Source: Parus major (Eukaryota; Chordata; Aves; Passeriformes; Paridae). Taken from it: 64,000 bases of DNA. Each line of letters opens with the position of its first letter. Position 1 is the stretch's first letter. The stretch covers positions 5,496,911 to 5,560,910 of the forward strand of contig NC_031781.1 in the NCBI RefSeq assembly GCF_001522545.3, in the 5' to 3' direction. The notes beneath the pieces are model-generated. The model was not told the DNA's origin. It saw only the letters and a program-made list of their open reading frames with translations, and made no database searches. Positions 59,227 through 64,000 of this stretch are shown one piece after another. The translations under genes were made by a program, and so were the position numbers.

Positions 59227-62200
59227 GTGAGTGTCTCCCCTTGGGGCTGTGGGATGGGGAGGGGAGTCTGAAATGACTCTAGGGATTTCTGTCGTACGTT
59301 CCCCGAAGCTGCAGTAGCAATAATTCAGTGGAGAAATGGAAGTGAGAAATAATTATATGGCAGCAACTTTTAGTCAACATCCTCATCCAGGACACAGACC
59401 CTGCCTTCTCATGGCTCTGGAAGTTTCACACTCCTCTTACAAGTGTGAAACTCTCAACCTGCTGTTTAATTATTTACAATGACCCCCTGGTTCACCACTG
59501 TAAAGCAGGGAGATGGCTCCTAGGTGAAGCTATAAATCTCAATAAAACCTGCATGGCATAGGAGATGACTCTTGGCTTTAGCTCAGACAAAGCAGAGAAA
59601 GATTTCCCAGGAAATAAATATTAAATTCAAATAATAACATTATGGGTTAAAACTCACCCTCTTCTTTCTGATGCTTTACAACTCTGCCATTGCTATGTTT
59701 CCCCCTTCCTTAACTGAATATTTTTCAGGGAGATTTTAGAAAACCCATGTTTTTTTTCTCAGTTATTTCCAAACCTCCTCCTCTGCTTTGCTGCTCCTGG
59801 TCTGTGATGTGCAGAATCGAGAATGTGAGCTATGCCCTGAGGAACTTGGAGCACCCTTAGGCTATTTTAACTTCCCCAGCTGCATGCTGTGCTCACTGTG
59901 TAAACCCAAACTATTTGGTCTGTAATAAGAATACAGCATTATTCTGTAACATAGACAGACATAGAGATGTCTGAGTGGAATAAGGATGAAAATAGATTCT
60001 GGCTTGTGTGGATTGCTATTGCATCCATAACTGGATTTACAGTAAGAGCTTTTTGGTGCTTTTCCCCCCTTAAACATACAGCTGATCAAATTTGATTTTA
60101 AGTTAAGAGCACAAAAAAAGCATCATACAAGTCTTATAATTATTCCAAGGTTTTTAGAGGGAAGGAATATAGTCCTTGGAGGTAAATTGAAGAAAAAAAA
60201 CCCCAATGCTCACACATCCCCTGTCAGCCTTGAACCTCGGGGAATGGAACCCCTGTAGTGATCCTGATAGTGTGAAAAGGTCCTCCAACCAACACCTTCA
60301 AACAGGAGAAAAATGGAACCTGTAAAATCAAAGAAAACACAGGCCTTTCTAATTAAGGTTTTTAGTTAAATATGTTCCCTGTGACTCAAGGCACACCCTC
60401 TTTCCTCTTTGCTAGGGACCGAATGCCCATTAATTAGGTAAATGTAGGGTTTGAGTCTTGGGCATTAACTCCCAACACCTTTACAGAGGCAAAACAAGTC
60501 CAAGCCAGGCACAGCTGAGACAAACAGCACTTTTGTGGATCTATTTCCCACCATTTTGACTGTAAGAAAGCATTTTCCTGTGAAAAAAAAAAAAATAAAA
60601 AATTAACAACTTCAGTTTCCCCTGTCTGACTTCAAATGTAACCATGGGATGGAGAGGAGAGCTGATAGAAGTAAAATACAGCAGATTTGGCCTTACCATG
60701 GCTGCTGCTGTGTTGTGAGCTTGGAGCTTGCCTTCTCACAGTCAGAAAAACCTGTTCCTGGAACGATGTGGAGGGAAAAGAGGAATAAGGCAGCAAACAG
60801 CACCCATACCTGGAGTGAACTATGAACAGCTCAAGAGACATCTCTGTAACAAAAATGTCACTCTATAGCAACAATGCATTGTATTTATATATACCACATC
60901 TATCACTTCAGTACTCGAGGAGGCTTCAAAAGTGAATAGTTGTATATTTTCTGCATGCTGATAGCATATATTAATATTACATTCATGCCAAATCCCCTAC
61001 GTGCAGCCAGAGAACCCAATGGATTTTCATCTTACCCACTCATGCCTAGATAAGGGTGTGCAAACGCAAAGCTATTTTGGGAATATTTTTAGGCTCTGTT
61101 AAGTGGTGCCCAGAACAGTGCCAGGGACAAGTGTCCAGATAAAGGGCTGCAAGGATAAATACCAAAGCCTGGGAACAATCGGGGAGCTCATCTTTATCTC
61201 CAGCACCTCTCTCAGCCAGGCTTATAAATAGCGACTGCGCCAAGAGTGTTGTGTTACAGAGCAGGACGTGGCTGTGGCCATCGTGGTGGTGGCTGCCCTT
61301 GCTCTGCCCAAACAATGTCTACAGAGGTCCAGCAGCTGCCTGCCTGCCTTCATCACTGCCAGAAACACTCTGGGCTTGGGTTTCCTCCAGCAGCAGAGAA
61401 AAATCCTGCCATTTGTCAGAAAAATTTGTGACAAGTCCTCACTTCCCAGAGCATGGGGAGTGGGATAAAATGCTCTGCCTGCTTCCCACAGGCTCTGTCC
61501 CGCTAAGGAAAAGTACTTTTTTCTGCTTCTTGTTGCAAGCAGGAAGAACCAGCTGACTTTTGCAAAACCATTGTCCTCCAGGGAAAAAGAATCAGCTTTT
61601 GATCCAAGACAGTGCCACAACCCTGGGTTGTGGGGTTCTGCCCCCAAAAAAACATGGCAGGGATGGGTGTTGGGGGCCACTTGCATGGGGGCAGCAGCAA
61701 GGAGACTTTAGTGGGGTCAGACAGGGCAGGCATGGGGTCTGATCTGGCTGGGTCTAGAGAGGCTCTCAGCCAGCATAGGAAGGTGCTGTCATGGATGCTA
61801 CCAAAGGGGCAGTTGGACATGGTGGTGAGGGCAGCAAGTTCAGCTAAGCAGTACCTGCAATGAAGCCAAAGAGAGAAATACACTTAAACAGGTATGGCAC
61901 GGAGCTGATTGAATCCCCTTTGCTCTCATTTTTGTTTATCTTCATTAATTCATGGTGTCTAATAAGCTTCCACTGATGATCTGTGGGGATTGAATTAGGG
62001 CAGAGTCTGGGAACAGTCTGCCAGCCCATGGCAGCTAATGCCTGTTGGCTCCACAGGCTCCACATTTCTTCAGAGATTCCCAAAACAGGCTAAAGGGAAT
62101 AGCAGCTCCCTTCAGAGCCAGATACCTTTGTAATAACACTGGCCCAGGTGGAAGCAGAGCAGTTCAGTTCTGGATAGTTAAGCATTAGTTAAGTTTCCTG

Positions 62201-63145
62201 AATCTAGGGCTGAAAAACAACTACTGGGGATAGTCTTGTCTACCTGTCCCTCCCTAGGGAACTCTCAAGCACATGTGAGCAGCCCTCAGCAGTGCAGCCA
62301 TCCTGCAGTGAAACCTGCCAGCAACAAGAAATTATCCCCAAATGGTCGAGAGGCGTATTCTTTTCTCAGTGGGCTTTCCCTGCTTGTACAAAGGCTATTT
62401 CTGCCATGTATTAGCATCTACTACTCTAGAGAAGTAATGCTTGTTTCAAAGGAGAGACGAATAATTTTTTTAAGGGGAAGAATCTTTTAGACTACAAAAA
62501 CTTGTGGTGTCGACCCCCTACTGGCTGTATATTCCCTGGTCTGTGAGGTTTGGCTGACCCTGGCAAAGGCTGTTGAACAAATAACGTTTCCTTTTAGCAA
62601 TCAGTGATGCTGACAAAATTAAAATGACTTGGTGTCTGTGTTTTCCTTACAGGTTGAGCAGCTGACAGAAGAGCAAAAAAATGGTAGGTGCACCTTCAAT
62701 CTGACACCACAGGCTAAAGTCAAGCTCCCCAGCCAGCAGCCCTGCCTGCCTCAGCAATAACACTCTGGAAAATGCTTTGGCCAGACTGGCCAAGGCAGGG
62801 CATGACCCAGGAATTCTGATCCACCAGCATTTCTAGCCAGGCAGTTTCTGTGGTGTGCCTGTCCCACAACACCATGCCTGGGCACTGCTGGGGCCCACAG
62901 GCAGGGGAGGCTGTGCCTGGGATGAGCCCCCTGCCTGCAGGTCGAGGTGCAGGGCAGGACCCCCTCACATCTTCTCACCCCTCTCTCTCTCTCTCCAGAG
63001 TTCAAGGCTGCCTTTGACATCTTCGTGCTGGGGGCAGAGGATGGATGCATCAGCACCAAGGAGCTGGGGAAGGTGATGAGGATGCTGGGGCAGAACCCCA
63101 CCCCTGAGGAGCTGCAGGAGATGATAGATGAGGTGGATGAAGATG
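59203..63145 (+). CDS. TNNC1: Troponin C, slow skeletal and cardiac; 3 exons present, gene continues past right edge
   Basis: Calcium sensor of the thin filament in heart and slow muscle; calcium binding at EF-hand II lets it engage troponin I and start contraction (family knowledge). Exons 59203-59226, 62653-62683 and 62999-63145 give residues 1-67 plus the first base of codon 68, with protein sequence essentially identical to human cardiac TnC over this span. EF-hand I (28-40) has Leu29 and Ala31 in place of calcium-ligating Asp, and Cys35 is present: the known signature of the cardiac isoform, in which site I does not bind calcium. This separates it from fast TNNC2. EF-hand II begins (DEVDED) at the last exon boundary. 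The remaining exons are outside the window. Confidence 0.97.
59227..62652 (+). other. TNNC1: TNNC1 intron 1
   Basis: About 3.4 kb. Mammalian TNNC1 intron 1 is known to carry a skeletal muscle enhancer with MEF2-type sites (literature knowledge). Here a dense cluster of heart and muscle motifs lies at 61048-61231. Open frames on either strand (for example 61222-61686 minus) are not credible genes. Confidence 0.8.
61048..61231 (+). promoter_or_regulatory. TNNC1: Candidate cardiac/slow-muscle enhancer in TNNC1 intron 1
   Basis: Within 184 bp: GATA-type sites AGATAA at 61048-61053 and 61137-61142, GATAA at 61154-61158 and TTATCT at 61194-61199; a one-mismatch CArG box GCTATTTTGG at 61071-61080; an NKX2-5-type TTAAGTG at 61099-61105; an E-box CAAGTG at 61128-61133; and a perfect MEF2 site TTATAAATAG at 61222-61231. 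The motifs are seen directly; enhancer function is inferred from their density and from the known role of this intron. Confidence 0.5.
62653..62683 (+). CDS. TNNC1: TNNC1 coding exon 2 (31 nt)
   Basis: [10 protein letters not shown] plus one base, the N-helix and linker. Acceptor ttccttacag, donor AATG|gtaggt. A micro-sized exon, as in other vertebrate TNNC1 genes. Confidence 0.96.
62981..62996 (+). repeat. (CT)n tract forming the polypyrimidine tract of TNNC1 exon 3
   Basis: About eight CT units immediately before the CAG acceptor of exon 3. The microsatellite doubles as splice signal, so length changes here could affect exon 3 inclusion. Confidence 0.85.
62999..63145 (+). CDS. TNNC1: TNNC1 coding exon 3: EF-hand I
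   Basis: Residues 19-68 (first base only of 68): [20 protein letters not shown], then [20 protein letters not shown], then EMIDEVDED. The inactive site I loop is visible (VLGAEDGC). The acceptor is preceded by a (CT)n tract. Phase 1 in and out. Confidence 0.97.
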
Positions 63146-64000
63146 GTAAGAAGTTTGGGTTTCTTCCACTCTCCCAAGCACCATCCCCACATCTGGGGGT
63201 GTGGGAGCCATCTGTGCAGTTGTCAGGATCTGTGCTGGGGGCAGTCACAGCTGTGGGGTGCTACCTGCTGTGAATTCAGAGGACATTAAACACCCACAAA
63301 ACCTCAGCATGGTTCCTTTAGGGAATTTCCAGGCAAAGAGAAACTATAGAAATTTCTATTCCCACAATGATCAGACTGCTTGAACTGATCTTGGGGGGTA
63401 CTGTGAAATTGTACAGATCCTTTTAAAAAACAAAATATAGGCTGAATGTAGGAACTGCCATTTCAGAAATGCCACTTGGAGGCTTCTATCATCAAGAAAG
63501 TCTCTCACTGCTCAAGTGTGCACTCCCCCACATATCTGTCAATACTGATTAAATCAGTGTACTGATGATCACACGTAACAAAATCCACTGTGGGCATTCG
63601 GGCAGAAATACCACACCACGTAACTGGAAAATAAAAAAGCAGTTAAAAATCAGGCAAAAAAGGAAAGCACCTGAGTAATTGAAAACAACACTACTATACT
63701 GTGGGTGCAAAACCACACTGCATGAATATCTGCCTTCTGGAGCTTTCAATATTAATACCTAAATTAGATGGACAGGTATCTCCATAGCAGATATTTCCAT
63801 TATTTGGTGCTTCCAGAAGAACTTTTGCCAAGGCAAAATGACTGTGAAAGGTAAAAATTCACTTACAAGGTCAGAGAAGGGCCTCAGTCACTTATTCCAG
63901 CATTTGAGAGCTGACTCTTGCTGCAGGGTTGCTTTTCTGAGTTTTGGCCCTTGGTTGCTGAAGGGAAGTGTGATCCCTCATTGGCATTGCCCATCCACCC
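63146..64000 (+). other. TNNC1: TNNC1 intron 3, partial
   Basis: No sequence resembling the next TNNC1 exon (which would begin SGTVDFDEF) is found before the window ends, so this intron exceeds 855 bp. Confidence 0.75.

Noticed and set aside
58631..59230. 199-codon open frame overlapping the TNNC1 promoter and first exon
   Set aside because: Out of frame with TNNC1, it reads through the exon 1 donor and runs through promoter elements.
61222..61686. 154-codon minus-strand open frame in TNNC1 intron 1
   Set aside because: Low-information sequence in an intron with no similarity to known proteins, overlapping the candidate enhancer.
1..64000. CRISPR arrays, operons, tRNA or rRNA genes
   Set aside because: No repeat-spacer pattern, no cloverleaf or rRNA sequence recognised; the window is vertebrate nuclear DNA with spliced genes.

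Overview
The window is nuclear DNA from a vertebrate, almost certainly a bird. Two fragments carry the characteristic 3' end of the avian CR1 LINE, genes are split by many GT-AG introns, and the protein sequences are clear vertebrate orthologues. I cannot name the species. There is no sign of bacterial, phage or plasmid content.

Three genes are present. (1) STAB1 (stabilin-1, a scavenger receptor) lies on the minus strand. Its first 13 coding exons occupy 510-17498: signal peptide, EGF-like modules and the first FAS1 domain. The rest of the gene is beyond the left edge. (2) NISCH (nischarin/IRAS) lies on the minus strand and appears complete: 21 coding exons from an ATG at 54468 to a TAG at 26355-26357, encoding about 1422 residues (PX domain, leucine-rich repeats, large C-terminal region). 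A poly(A) signal at 25605-25610 ends the 3' UTR. (3) TNNC1 (slow/cardiac troponin C) lies on the plus strand. Its first three coding exons (59203-63145, residues 1-67 and the first base of codon 68) are present, and the gene runs off the right edge.

Layout: 1-17498 STAB1 exons and introns; 17499-25590 gene-free spacer with one CR1 fragment and a T tract; 25590-54590 NISCH; 54100-54750 NISCH CpG-rich promoter with YY1-like and NRF1 motifs and a small upstream ORF; 54780-55050 a CCAAT-rich pentamer minisatellite; 55050-59150 spacer leading to the TNNC1 promoter; 59203-64000 TNNC1 with a long first intron that contains a dense cluster of cardiac and muscle factor motifs.

The gene order and relative strands (STAB1 and NISCH in the same direction, TNNC1 divergent from NISCH) match the human 3p21.1 block as I know it. 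The three products do not form one pathway: an endothelial/macrophage scavenger receptor, an endosomal scaffold that binds integrin and small GTPases, and a sarcomeric calcium sensor. All exon boundaries were read by eye from splice sites, reading phase and protein resemblance to the known families. I found no convincing undescribed system. The points most worth checking are the candidate TNNC1 intron-1 enhancer, the reduced acidic linker in NISCH, and the CCAAT pentamer array beside the NISCH promoter.
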